This document shows, piece after piece, positions 12,687 to 24,100 of a stretch of 64,000 bases of DNA. The DNA lies in NCBI GenBank assembly GCA_015179045.1, contig WHUZ01000013.1:186001-250000 (forward strand). Reading direction: 5' to 3'. Each line of letters starts with the position of its first letter. Positions within the stretch are counted from its first letter, which is position 1. The position numbers were made by a program, and so were the translations under genes. The DNA comes from Kalaharituber pfeilii. Lineage: Eukaryota; Ascomycota; Pezizomycetes; Pezizales; Pezizaceae. The notes under the pieces are model-generated. The model worked only from the letters and a program-made list of their open reading frames with translations, had not been told where the DNA came from and did no database searches.

Positions 12687-13484
12687 CTAGCTCCCTCCCC
12701 TCCTCCCCCTCCTCCCCTCCCCTCCCTGCCCCCCCTGCCCCCCCTGGCCCCCCTGGCCCCCTGCCCCCCTGGCCCCCCTGCCCCCCCTGCCCCCCCTGCC
12801 CTCCCTGCCCCCCCTGCTCCCCCTGCCCCCCCTGCCCCCGTCCCCTTCCCTTCTTCTTCTTCTTCCGCCTCCCACCGTCCCCCCCGCTGCCGCCTCCACC
12901 TCAATCCTCTTCATCTCGACCCCCAACCTGGCCCTCTCCGTCTCCCCCTCCTGCTGTAGCCTCATTACCTCCACCGCCTCCACCTGCTGCAACCTCATTA
13001 CCTCCACCGCCTCCTCCTTGGCCAACTTTCGTTTCTCCACCTCCTCCTTGGGCATTGCCCAGCGGACCCACAACAAACCTAGGGTAATGGCTGCCACCAC
13101 CACAACCATCACCAACACCTGCCAAAATTGCCACTCAGGCAATGTAACCCTCCCCAGGTTCCCTGCATCAAAATTAATGGCGGGACTTCGTTGGCTCTCA
13201 GTCAGGGCAGCCTGGGGGGGCATGGCGGGCGTGGCAGTGGCAGCAGTGGTGAGGAGGCTTAGGAGGGGGGGCCACACGGGACATGTGGTGATGGTGCTGG
13301 TGGTGACCGAGACAGAGGTAACCGTCAAGGTGGACGGTGGCATGGTGATAACTTTCACAGGGCTTGCACTATACATCTTTTCATCAGTAATTTGGAAAAA
13401 GGGCCTGACAGACAGGCTAGCTAACCCCTCGTTCATTACAAAGAAACAAGATAATAGCAGAGTTGTGGAAGTTATCAGATGCAT
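12687..13484 (-). CDS. Secretory-pathway membrane protein with collagen-like Gly/Arg tail (265 aa)
   Basis: The start chosen is the ATG at 13484 because MHLITSTTLLLSCFFVMNEG is a good signal peptide; an upstream in-frame extension to 13649 lacks one. A Ser/Thr/Pro-rich lumenal region follows. A single transmembrane helix lies at about residues 118-140 (FWQVLVMVVVVAAITLGLLW), then a short Glu/Lys coiled coil with a duplicated EAVEVMRLQQ motif. The last 75 residues are almost only Gly and Arg (triplets GGR, GSR, GQG), approximating collagen Gly-X-Y. With this topology the tail would be cytosolic if the signal peptide is cleaved. RGG-type tails bind RNA, so that is an alternative to a collagen-like role. 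The tail DNA is a C/T-rich minisatellite, so its length is probably variable. Confidence 0.55.
   Translation of the reverse strand: MHLITSTTLLLSCFFVMNEGLASLSVRPFFQITDEKMYSASPVKVITMPPSTLTVTSVSVTTSTITTCPVWPPLLSLLTTAATATPAMPPQAALTESQRSPAINFDAGNLGRVTLPEWQFWQVLVMVVVVAAITLGLLWVRWAMPKEEVEKRKLAKEEAVEVMRLQQVEAVEVMRLQQEGETERARLGVEMKRIEVEAAAGGTVGGGRRRRREGDGGRGGRGSRGGREGRGGRGGRGARGAGGQGGQGGQGGQGGEGRRGRRGGS
12700..12842 (+). repeat. C-rich minisatellite coding the Gly-rich tail
   Basis: About 9-bp units of the CCCCCCTGC type with occasional CCCCCTGGC, repeated some fifteen times. It lies within the 3' end of the minus-strand membrane-protein gene and keeps its frame because the dominant unit is a multiple of three. 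Confidence 0.75.
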
Positions 13485-14489
13485 TGTGACGAATGTTCCT
13501 TCAAGAGAGGCTGGAGGAGGTGTTGAAGGAGTGAAGGGGACGGCTGCGGGGCGGGCCGCAGGAGATGGAAGGACGCTGTGGTCCCCTTCTAGGGCGGTGC
13601 TGCCTGCCCGAAGGGGAAAGTGCGTCCTCCGACGCAGGCTGGTGCTCATTTCCGCGTCCGGCAGTTTGCGAGTGCAGTGCTTGATAACCGATGTGTGCAG
13701 GTTGCCAAGCCAAAATTGCGGAGTCTACGACGCGCATGCAGCTCTACACGTGCCCTGAGAAGACTTTATACTTTCCGACATTCACCTTCTGACACTAGGC
13801 CAGCTTAGCCGTGGTGCAATTCGAAGCCGTCGGATATACTTCATGTGATTCCACAACGATGCCATAAAGTTTGCATGCATCTCCACGAAATTGGTGCATG
13901 TATCTCCATGAAATTAGCTGCAAGGGCTGGCAGTCTTATTGACTGTGGATGCTGTGAGTTGGACCCCAGGTCTGCATACCTTGACGTTCAAGCAACGGAC
14001 TCTTCAGCTAATCCCCCTCCCAGCCTCTACCGAACACCAGCACAATTACAGTGTCGCCCCTACTTTTCCACAAAATGCCGTTTTGCCTTTTGCAGTCTTC
14101 TCGCCACTCGTTCGCAGGCGCTTGTTGCTGGGCATGGGAACATTGTCTCCAGTTCTATGTACAGTAACTCGCCGCTGGACCGCCCTGGAACTGTCTGAGG
14201 GCTAGCCCTGTGATAATGTCATCTTATCGTGACTAGGGGGCTCATTTCAGCTCTCATGTTGTGCGCCTGAAGAGGAACGGAAAATTCACAAAATAGCTAT
14301 GTTATCAGAGGATATGCCGGGTGAACCCCGGTAATAAAATGAAGTTCCATGTTATATGCCTGAAGAAGTAAACGGCAAAGTGGCACTTATAACGCTGTCT
14401 TGTCGTAACCAGGGGACTTTCGATTCAGGGTAATGCCCTCTCAAAACCATGCATCGATACAGACGAAAAAAATTACCAAGCCAACCTTT
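13485..14489. other. Intergenic stretch, no gene seen
   Basis: Holds a 22-bp near-tandem duplication (TGCATCTCCACGAAATTGG and a diverged second copy, about 13875-13917) and two diverged copies of a segment ending GCCTGAAGA (14220-14420). No coding signal. Confidence 0.4.
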
Positions 14490-14560
14490 ACTTTTTGTTT
14501 TCTTTTCCATTAATCGCATGCCGCCCTGTAGGCTATAGCGATAATACGTACATAGGAGAT
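14490..14560 (-). mobile_element. LINE-type 3' hairpin tail, minus strand, old
   Basis: ATCGCATGCCGCCCTGTAGG and CTATAGCGAT are the reverse complement of the LINE hairpin end; the usual downstream words (TACATAGGAGATAAAT) of the LINE 3' UTR follow. The T run on its left is interrupted, so this is an old copy. No target duplication was found. Confidence 0.5.
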
Positions 14561-14876
14561 AAATGAAATAAATGAAACAATGTGAAAGTAGTATGAGAAT
14601 GGAGTGAGAATAACCTTTACTGTACAGAGGCCTTCAAACGGGTGAGGGTATTATCAAAATTTCTGGTCAACTGGATTGACCATAGAGCATGTTGTGCTTC
14701 TCCCAGTGCAGCTTTGTAGGACGTCTATGGGTAGTGTATACGATCTTACATAAATAGCAAGTTAGAAATTCGATCGACAGCATTGCATTTGAATCTTGAA
14801 TACACGACATGATGCTTGACATTCCGTTCATACAAGTCCCAACCATACACAAATTAACAAACATAGTACTGTAATA

Positions 14877-15826
14877 CCACAGTGCGACGTACACCACGTC
14901 CCGACGTACGTTTTACACCAAAGTTGACAGTGGGCGACAACATATATCTCAACCACCAGAATAGGATTTTGCATGCACCTTGTAGAGGGATTAATTGAAG
15001 GACTATTCTTCATATTCCACACCTTAGCTTTTTCAGAAACGCTGTTCTGAAGGAATTTATGATTCCATAAATTTCACATCACATATTGGCATAGGCCCGG
15101 CATATATTTTTTGCTGCAATATCACTAGCATTGAATTCCACTTATCACACCTGTAATTTGACAAAAACAGTAGGATACTTGAATATCAATGTCTACCTTA
15201 TTCAAAGATGTGAGAAGTACATCAAGAAAACTTCTCAAGAAGTGGTGGAGTTATTGAAAAAAATTATATTCTCACAGAAGATTGTATGCAGCAGTTGTAT
15301 ACAAAAAGTACTGGAAATTAGTGAGCGGCACGAGCTAGCTCGAGCCGAGCTGGAGGGTGAGCTCGAGCCAGCTCGTGGGTAAGTGAGCTCTGCTCGTGCC
15401 GCTCACTACTGGAAATAGCGATTTGATGCCTGAAGTAGACATTAAACAACGTCAAGCCAATTAATTTATCAAAGACCAAGAGACCTATTGGGGAGACTCT
15501 CTAGCCACAATTCTATAGCCATTATGGTGAGCGTTGAGGAGAAGCAGTCCATTCTACCTTATGGTGGTGCACTTCAAGTTTCTATGGGAATTCCATATAA
15601 AATGCATGCCAAGACATCAAAAACAATGTCCTTGTACACACAATGTCATTTTAGAGCAAGCAGAAGTATTGGAGGTACAGAATAACCCTTTATTTCGCAT
15701 ACAAAGTCTACTTTGGTGGTTGAGGTAAAAGTCTATTTTTGTGGTTGAGGTATATGTTGTCGCCCACTGTCAGCTTTGCAATTTGGCGTAAAACGTGCGC
15801 CGGAACGTGGTGTAGTACAAAGTGGC
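14877..15826. mobile_element. Inverted-repeat element, non-autonomous DNA transposon candidate
   Basis: About 120 bp at the left end (starting CCAC, with CACCACGTCCCGACGTACG, GACAGTGGGCGACAACATAT and CTCAACCACC) reappears inverted at the right end (reverse complement of 15700-15826) with roughly 80% identity by eye. The interior has no transposase frame. The right arm also holds a 25-bp direct duplication built on GTGGTTGAGGTA. I could not fix the target duplication, so superfamily is open. Confidence 0.6.
15319..15408. mobile_element. 90-bp hAT-type MITE, nested
   Basis: It has perfect 16-bp terminal inverted repeats: TAGTGAGCGGCACGAG on the left and CTCGTGCCGCTCACTA on the right. It is flanked by a perfect 8-bp target duplication, CTGGAAAT at 15311-15318 and 15409-15416. 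The 8-bp duplication and 5'-TAG ends are hallmarks of the hAT superfamily. The interior is rich in GAGCTC/CTCGAG palindromes. It sits inside the larger inverted-repeat element, so it inserted later. It codes for nothing. Confidence 0.85.
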
Positions 15827-17437
15827 CAAGGATTAGATTTTTCCTATTCTGAGCTGACTATATTCTAGTTATGTGTGTTCTTGGTGAGTAAGCTAGCATC
15901 TACGGCCATAGACTGAAGAAAACGAGGCATCCCGTCCGCTCTGCCATATCTAAGCTTCAGATCGCCAAGCTAGTACTACAGTGGGTGACCATGTGGGAAT
16001 CCTTGGTGCTGTAGGTTCTTTTTTTTTTTTTTTCCACCCCCTCTCAGTGGTAGGCAAAAGCGAGAACGTACTCAGGCTTCATATAGGCTTATTGGACGAG
16101 GGAGCTCTTACATGTTGTCAGCGTATTCACAGTTCTTATTTGTGGGTACAGTACTTTATTAAACACTGATATGTACTTTCTTATTCGCGACATCTTACGG
16201 TAAGTAATTAATTTTTTCTCCCCGTCGCATCTTGAGCTATCCTAGCCTGACTAGGTACTTCAACTACTATGTACATGTGATAGTAGGGCGGCAATGTGAT
16301 CGCCATTCCTTACGCTACGCATGGGGGCTTACCTACATATGTTTTCTTTTTGGGATGTACCTATGTACATGTGCATTGGACGCTTACAACACATCAAATT
16401 TAAAGACATTGATGTCGAAGATTTCATGAGGAAGAGCGACCAGACATGTCCTTCATAGATATGTAAGGATGCATGATTCGCATCTTTCTCAACAATATCA
16501 AGTTTCCATGAGTGGTCAGGGTGGCAATATGACAAGTAAACTTGCTTATGTAACTGATCCAGTTATACATACAGCACAAACGAATAAGTCTACGGACACA
16601 GCGAATTAAATGCACAATTCAGCTCATGCAGAAACCATTTACGTAATAAAGATACATAGGGAGATTATCATGCTTTTGAGTAGCTATATCATACATAGTG
16701 CAATAATGCGACACATGAACAGGGCAATGTATTTACGGAACCAAAGAAACGGGCTGGGATTGGCGCACGTGCGCATTGCAACATAGTCCGCTGTCAATGG
16801 AAAAGGCTTTTTGCACAGTCGTCTCGAATCCTGTTCCGAACTTCAACAACTGCACCAAGCATCTGCGAGTTCGGGTCGGCTGTACATAAGTACAGCTGTT
16901 CCCGGTGAAAAGTCGCCTCTCGATCCACGCACCTGCCATCGCTTGGAGGATTATGTGTGTGCTGTCCACCGATCGCAGCAACCCTTATTGGTGAGAGCAA
17001 CTTTGCTTATAAGCCTGTAGATGTTAGCTACACAAGTGGAGCGTCGGTGATATAGGAATAATTTTGGGTTTCTGTGCAGCCCTAAACGCAAACCATTAAC
17101 AATTTCCCATCCCTGGCATTCACTTGACAATCCTTCAACTTGGCAATTGACAAATAACAGCTCTTGACATTAGTATCCTTGGGTCGCAGCTGAGAAGACC
17201 CCCTTGCACCACTGACAGTTCAGTATTGTACTGCTCGATAAAATCGTCGAAATTGCAAGAAAATAACAGGAAATGGTAGTCTGCATGAATAAGCACTGGA
17301 GATTTCGTTTTACTTCAGAATTCAAATCAGAGCAATTGTAGTGTTCCGTACATGAGTATTGCTCGGCTGCATGTCTCAATATGACCCCTTGACCCTCAAT
17401 ATTAATCTGGGAGTAGAGTACAGAACTAAGCTGTGAA
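15827..17437. other. Intergenic stretch, no confident gene
   Basis: One short minus-strand frame at 16794-17000 (DGRCVDREATFHREQLYLCT) has the look of a small Cys-containing secreted protein exon, but no signal peptide exon could be joined to it. Nothing else is seen. Confidence 0.35.
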
Positions 17438-18671
17438 ATGGAACTATCCGAAACGACGCTACCTCAAATTGCTCAAGCGACACTTGCAGCAGTTACGGCA
17501 ATGGATGTTCCTGGGGACATGGAACATCCGGAGCCAGCGCAAGAGATCGACATGCAAATATCCGAACCGGCGGCGGTGCCTCAGACAAGGTGAACAACTG
17601 GACACAACAGACGCAAACGCAAACTCAGGACACAGTCATGGCAGATGCAGGGATGGTGGCGACGACGGTAACTCCAGTGCCAGTTACTCCCAGAGCGACG
17701 ACAAGCAGGATGACCCAGCGGCGGGACCAAGGGTCTTCGTGGCTTGAACGACCAGGATTATCAACTCTAAGTTTGTACACGCCGACTGCTTCGGGACAAA
17801 GCACGCCGGCGGCAAATTCCAAACCACGTCAGAGTACACCCTCTATGCTCCCCGCTCCCGGTTCAAACCTCCGCAGTGTGGCCTACGTTGACCATCGATT
17901 CCCGCACCCATCACAACCTGGACCCAGTACTCCTACCTCCGCTGCGCACAGAAGATGGAAACCGCAGCTGCTCGACAATACAAGCCAGATTCAGAGAAGA
18001 GGCGCAACGTATAATTTAGTGGAGGGGAGGCCACTTTCGAGCCAAAAAAGAACACATTGGAGAGGAGGGGAGTGGAAAAACCGTCGCCAACTACCCCAAG
18101 ATGGACACTCCCGAGACCAGTGCAGCAACATCAGGTACTCTGCAGGCCCCAGTACGCGCACCAGCGATAGCGGTGACGGAAACGACACAGATGGAGGTTG
18201 TAATAGCTGCACAAACGTCACCAACTCCACAAGCAGATGCACCGAAGATGGCAAACAGCCAGGACTGAAGCTGGACTGCCTACTCAAACTCAAGAAGCAG
18301 TTGAGGAGGAAAATTCTCCCGCCTCCTCCAGTGACGAGGACTCCAGCGGCTCTAGCGGCGAGCGAAAGCGGGCGCGAGAAGGGCGGCGGAGATCGAGGAG
18401 GGAAGGCTCCAATGCTATCGCAGAAAACCCAGCGGTTGCCAACCGGCCTATGCTCATACCTCGCTTGCCGAGACGGGCACGCATGATGTTGAGTAATAGA
18501 AGTAAACAAGATACGAATCAAGGCGGCAATGAACAGGGAGGCATGGAGGAGATGGGGGAAGGTGTGGTAGAAGCGAAGAAAGATGAAGAAGGCGAGGGGA
18601 TGGATATAGAGGATAATGAGGAGCCCATGGAGAAGAAAGTGAAAAAGGAGGACCAGAACGCGGAGAAGTAG
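17438..18671 (+). pseudogene. ORF1-like remnant, acidic/Pro-rich, frame-broken
   Basis: Opens at the ATG at 17438 (MELSETTLPQIAQATLAAVT, then AMDVPGDMEHPEPAQEIDMQ) and stops after 51 codons. Further coding pieces follow in other frames: MDTPETSAATSGTLQAPVRA from about 18101, then TQTQEAVEEENSPASSSDED into a basic block (GERKRAREGRRRSRREG) and a Glu/Lys-rich C-terminus ending at 18671. The AMDVPGDMEHPEP segment is shared with 44401-44646, so this is a repeated element. The acidic, Pro-rich then basic layout fits a retroelement ORF1, but no zinc knuckle or reverse transcriptase is attached. Confidence 0.4.
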
Positions 18672-20201
18672 AGGCTTATAAGGGTGAGGATGATGGGGAT
18701 GGCAAAGAAATAGAAAAGGCAGCGAGAGAGAGTGCGGAGAGAGGAAGAGAAACAGGAATTGTGAGAGAAGGGGATTTGTTACAGTTTTTTCTTTTTGAGA
18801 GTTTGTTTTGTCTTTGACTAAAAGTTTGTGATGTTTTTACTATTTTTATTTCGAGCATGCATCCATAATATAAAAGTTTATGTTTTTTCTTTTTCCTTTT
18901 TTTTTCTCCTAAGTAACGTTTGTACTTGGATTCTAATTTTTTTTATGTTTTCCTTTTTTTTTTTTTTTTCCCGGGCCCGGGATTTGCATTTACACATGGA
19001 AAAAGTTGGCGTTTGCTTCTTGCATTAGGCTATGGTGCTATGGCGCTTACCTTTTCTTTTTTCTTTTTTCATTTTTTTTTTTTCAAATATCATTTACGGA
19101 GCTTTGGAAAGGGGGGATTGGGAAAAGTTGCTTTACTAAACATACTGTTTTTGTGTTCTTTTGAATGGTACATGTGCTTTGAGTAGAGAAAATTTTTTTT
19201 TTTTTTAAATTACGATTAAATGCAGATTCGTGGAGTGATACTAGAGGGGGTTATGCCTACATGGATTTACGATCAAAAACTACACTTCCCGATTGTCCAC
19301 AGTAACAATAAAACTAACTCTTTCTTTGATGAGAAATGCACGGAATTTAAAACTAATTCCTCTCCGAAAATGTGTTAAGTGAAATCAATAAATCCCGAAG
19401 GTGAAATAAATATATTAGCGCCCATTCACTGGAATGGAAAGTTACCGCGAGCACGCTAGAAAACTAGGCTTAACTTACCCTGAAGAAAGTCGTTGAATTT
19501 ACTCACTTGCTAAAAGTTCCTAGTCCATCCTAGGTACCTAACTTCCCGGAGTACTTAAGCTTCCCGACGGCACTTTTTTTTTCTTAATAAAAAAAAAACT
19601 AGTATATGCTTGAGTTGTTGTACCCTTCCCTGGTTCAATATTGATTCTTCGTCTATCGTACCAGTAATTATTCATGCGCTTTACTTATATATTTTCCTTG
19701 CACGCGAGTTGTATAAAATCCAACCTTATTGCAAATTTTTGCCTAAGATTTCTTCGTAGCAATTTTCGAAGACAAAGAGGAAGCCCTTTTCTGATGTTGG
19801 TAGTATGCGGTTTACGTTTTGTGGTAGAGATAATGGGGCAATATGATATGACTGAATTCCGTAATGATCTATCAAGTACAAGACGACGCTTCTAGACTCA
19901 TATAAATACACAGAGGAATACATAACACGAAGTTGTATAGAAAGGCAATATACCAAGATAGCTAAGGGTATGGAGGGTGCACAGCCCACCTCACGGCCGC
20001 ACCTCACGGACACCCGGCAGTATACGTCAACTCCGATGATATCGACCTCATGTCCGATCAGTAATTTGATATCTGACCAGACCTTAATGTAGATCTCTCG
20101 AGTCGTGCACCTTAGCAACTCATGGTTTCTAACAACGTTTATTAGCCGGAGCTCGCTACATATATATGTATTCGCATAGTATTCTTGACTAAAACAATTT
20201 C
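18672..20201. other. T-rich intergenic stretch, no gene seen
   Basis: Long T runs (18890-18970, 19040-19082, 19193-19206) on the plus strand and a T9/A9 hairpin at about 19576-19600. A minus-strand frame at 19726-20118 is open but has no recognisable motif or signals. Confidence 0.4.
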
Positions 20202-20211
20202 CTTAGCTACG

Positions 20212-20645
20212 TGAGCAGGACAGGCTGGGACTGGCATACAGAAGCGTCTGAACTGGTTACCGGGACATGTCCAGACCCTGGCGGGTATACTGGGAGGGAA
20301 GGGACTGAGGGGCTTGGAGAGCGAAAATTGGGAAAGCAGGTAGCCCGGAGTGCCGGTGGTGCGGGAGGGAAGAAGAGTCCACGGGCCACCTGATGGACAG
20401 ATGCGAAGTATGGAGGAGGTGGCCAGGTGAAGGGGGTGATGACGAAACCTCCCCAGACGTAGGAAGCGGAAGGGGACATCCTTATTATGGAGATGCTGGC
20501 GTGAGTGGTGGGGAGCGGGTAGGGCTTATATTCATTATCATTTTATTCCCTACTTTCACTTATTTTATCTCTCTTTTCTAATATCTGTCTATTTCCACGT
20601 CATAGCCCATAGGGCGGCATACGAGTAAACGATATTTTTGCAGCT
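20212..20645 (+). mobile_element. 5'-truncated LINE fragment (RNase H C-terminal region and 3' end)
   Basis: Decayed coding matches the C-terminal part of the LINE protein at 52289-53494: a Leu-Gly-Leu-x-Tyr-Arg-like start, LAG-LGGKGL-like words and a CCHC-type finger (GVPVVREGRR in shifted frame). The 3' hairpin end is at 20590-20635 (CGTCATAGCCC ... GCATACGAG). Flanks AGCTACGTG (20205) and AGCTACACG (20642) may be a worn target duplication. Confidence 0.6.
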
Positions 20646-20709
20646 ACACGTTGGCCATGTTTCATGTGAAAATCATGTATATACACTTACCCTCAACTCG
20701 CCCTCCCAC

Positions 20710-21000
20710 TGTGAACGCGTCGGGAAACACGGCTCTATCACTAGGCCCCTCTGCTGGGAGGTTATCAGGAGTTGTTTAGTAACACATACGGGAAGGGGTA
20801 TAAATGAATGAACAGAGTGATTAATGAAGTGTACGCTAAAGCGAATGGAAGAAGAAGATGGGTGCAGATGTCTAGACGCTGTTCTATGTACATGCCCTCC
20901 GGACCGGTTATTTCAGCTTCCCTAATCTTGTGCACGCACGTGACTCACAATGCTAGGACCGGACGTCGACGCCCTTATACAGTCTCTCTACTCGTTCCGT
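20710..21000 (+). repeat. LTR-like dispersed repeat, copy A
   Basis: Homology with 33589-33673 plus 34806-35000 starts abruptly at TGTGA and runs about 290 bp, including GGGAAACACGGCTCT, GGAGGTTATCAGGAG and GTCGACGCCC. A start at TG is what an LTR would show, but no matching CA end, primer-binding site or second LTR could be identified. Confidence 0.45.
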
Positions 21001-21042
21001 GTCTACGCTACTGCTACAATGCCCTCTCACACCGCCGATCAG

Positions 21043-21105
21043 CCCTGTCATAGCGATCAGCTGCATGCGGGGTTACGTGATATTAAAAAAAAAAAAAAAA
21101 AAAAA
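21043..21105 (+). mobile_element. Ultrashort poly(A) retroposon, copy 2
   Basis: The body CCCTGTCATAGCGATCAGCT, GCATGCGGGGTTACGTGATATT is followed by 21 A. Target duplication: CCGCCGATCAG at 21032-21042 and CCACCGATCAG at 21106-21116 (one mismatch). This is the only confident plus-strand copy and it shows the A tail directly. Unique sequence is 42 bp. Confidence 0.85.
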
Positions 21106-21116
21106 CCACCGATCAG

Positions 21117-24100
21117 ACAATCCTATACCCATACTACTATAGTTCAATACCATTTTCTATTCTTTTCCCACCGATTCTCTTCCTAGTTCAATTATATTCA
21201 GTTACGTCCACTACCTACATACATGCGTACCCATTCTATAGAGTACAGCAAAGATCCCGACACCCGGTGTTCCCTTCTCAAATGGACTTTCTTGATTATA
21301 TCTTACTTCTTACGCTCACTAGATTGCGGGCTGACATGCTTTCATCTTAATACATCTGAACTCATCTATTCTACTACAATTTTATTTTTTTTCCCCCCTT
21401 TTTTCTTTTTTTTTTGTTTGCATGTGTACGTGTGTGTGTGTGTGTGTGTTTCTACTAAATAGAACCCCGGGGCGGATGTGGCGCGCGTTTACTTTATTTA
21501 TTTTGTAATCTTTATATTTTATATTATTTTTTATTTATATTTTTATTTTCCATTTTTACTTTTGTATTTGCGCTCCATGCTGAGAACACGTATGCGATCC
21601 TTAGTGGAACATGACAAACTAGACTACCCCCTGTCCCAGATCTTTCCTTTTTCTCTCTCGTACGATAGAGCCTCCGCCTCCTCCATTGCCTCCACAAACC
21701 ACTTGACCTTGTCCGCTTCTTGGTGCCAACTTCCTCCTCAGCTCTAACTTTCGATCCCTGCCCGTTTATCTTCTGCCCTACAGACTAGTGTGCTCCACCG
21801 CACCACTGCACACCCTGTACACATCGTCTTTCTGCCTTTCCGGTCCGGATCTTCAGCCGCCTGTGCTACAGTGACCTTCCCTTTTAAGCTTGTGTAATGC
21901 TTTAGAAAAATGTTACTGTAGAGACAACTCCACAAATCACGGTACGCAACCTCCTTGCTAGAGACTGCAGACCGCGCTGTATGTACTTTGGTGGACTCGT
22001 TCGCAATTGGGCAATAAAGTGTACAAATTAATTAAAAAACAGAGAGCTATTTACAGTATATCATTTTTTTGGTGCGCACCGACACCTCGCGTGCGCCACT
22101 GTGCGAAGTCGCAATTATGCTTGTAGCCCTGCTTCCCCACATTCCCCCCTTGCAAAAATGGAATAAATTAAAATAACCTGAAATAAATAAAATAAATTAA
22201 AGAAAATAGAAGAACATAATTGGTATTTAGTGAGCCTCAAACTACAGTACGTAGCACACCTGTCACACATTTCCGCGTATGTTGCAACCAACGGTGACGT
22301 ACAGCGTGTTGTGAACTGGGTAGGGCGCGTGAAGATGCATATGTACTCTACAGTAACATTCATTTGATCCTCCAAACCTGCTCCTGAACGCAAACTTTTC
22401 TACTGCACTAAGTTGCAAGAACTGTTATCTCGACAAGTCATGTCTCAAGCACCTTGTCAGCTGGAGACTGAGCCTAATTCTTCGTAACCAGCCTACATCG
22501 TGTTCCGTTAAACGATGCACAGACCTTGTACATCAGATAAGGTACCTGTGAAAGTTTGCATGATAAGATAGTATCACATCATCGGCCTCCCCGACAAGAG
22601 AGCTCCTAAGCTCAACCAGCGCGACCATTCAGCAGAACAATGGATCGCCAGAGAAAATTACCAATTCGCAGTTCGCCGCCAAGAGCATGGGCACTAGTAG
22701 TAATTGAGCGATGGGCTGAGAAGGCGAGTGTGTCGATCGACATCACATGGTGACCTCAAATGCATGCAGATCTAGAGCTTATGCGCTTTTGACGTCGTTG
22801 CCATGAAGCTTTTTTGACTTTGACGGCTCCCAGAGTAGTTATCCCATGCGCAGGCGAACAAAATATCATGATTGCGGCAGACAATCCGTACTGCACATTC
22901 AATTGGAAGCCTTTTCCTAGGCTATCGCAATTGTGCAAGAAATCTCCGTCCACAATTCCTAACCTTTCGTTCCTGAATGTAAGTAGAACTGGGAATGAGT
23001 TAGCGCCCTAAGACACTGGTCAAGGAACCTGGTTGCAACCGTCGTTTCCCTTCCACCTCACCCTAGCTCCCGTCAGCCGCACCTTGTCACGCCGCTGTAT
23101 TCTAGATTCATACAAGCAGCTGACGCTGAATGCTGAATGCTGACGTTTACTCACTGCCATCAGCCAAGCATTTTTCCACAGCATTTACCAATCCCTAGTC
23201 AGACACGTCGCTGAAAAAGTTTAATCTGACGTTTCACAGTTTCTCATGCTGTAGTATGCAGCACACCTGATGCCATCTCGCTGGTTGCGATCAACCTCAT
23301 CCAGCAACCTCGACGCCAGCACTTAGGCTCGACACTGGCCAGCACTCTCGTATCCAGCTTCACCAGTTCCATAAGCACATGCCCTGATCGACAGTCGTCG
23401 CCTGCACGATACAAGCGCCAAACTGTAAACCGGTGTGTGCATCTTCTCTATACTATATTGAACTATGGTGAGGAGGGATACTGTATGCGGATGCGTGCTG
23501 AGGTCTCTATTTTTTCTGCTTCTGCTGTCAATCCTCCTCGTGGATGCTTACTTACGTGTAATATCTACTGCGTGAGCTGTTGGCCTGCTTTGTTATATTC
23601 CCACATCGCGCGATTGAATAAATTTGCAAGACCGATTAAGTCCGGCTTGGGTACCACGAGCCTCCAGCTGCCAGTGACTTTTTAGGGCACGCTGATTCGA
23701 TGTGTGTTGAGGTCATTCAAGGCATCGGGCAAACGGAGAAACTTGCTGCGTGCATACTTCGTTGTGCTGGCATCGCCTGCAAGCCCATACGCCTAGATAC
23801 TCTGTCAGTTGATGCTAGTATTGATAGCAGTTCTCCATACCTTGACTTGCAATTCAGCCAATTCGGCGGGATTAATCAAGGCTTACAGTGAGGGGTGTAA
23901 ATGCCATTATGCTAGCATTGTCTTCAGTTTTCCCAGTCTTTTTCAGCACTCTCCGCTGAGTCCACAGTAGCCTCTGCAATGCATGATGACATCCTGTTCT
24001 GGTGACTTTCATGTGATACACAGAAGTGTAGCCTTATCAGGCAGGAACAAGAAAGCCTCTTTGCCTAAATTGCAACCAGTCCATGCAAAAGTATGAAGCG

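Noticed and set aside
12196..12690. Plus-strand Lys/Asn/Thr-rich frame downstream of the collagen-like gene
   Set aside because: It is low-complexity AC-rich sequence, probably the 3' UTR of the minus-strand gene.
16794..17000. Possible small Cys-rich secreted protein exon
   Set aside because: Only one exon-like piece with three cysteines; no signal peptide exon or splice partner could be joined.
20710..21000. Calling the TGTGA repeat a definite LTR retrotransposon
   Set aside because: Start at TG fits, but no CA end, target duplication, primer-binding site, or paired LTR was found, so it is kept as LTR-like only.
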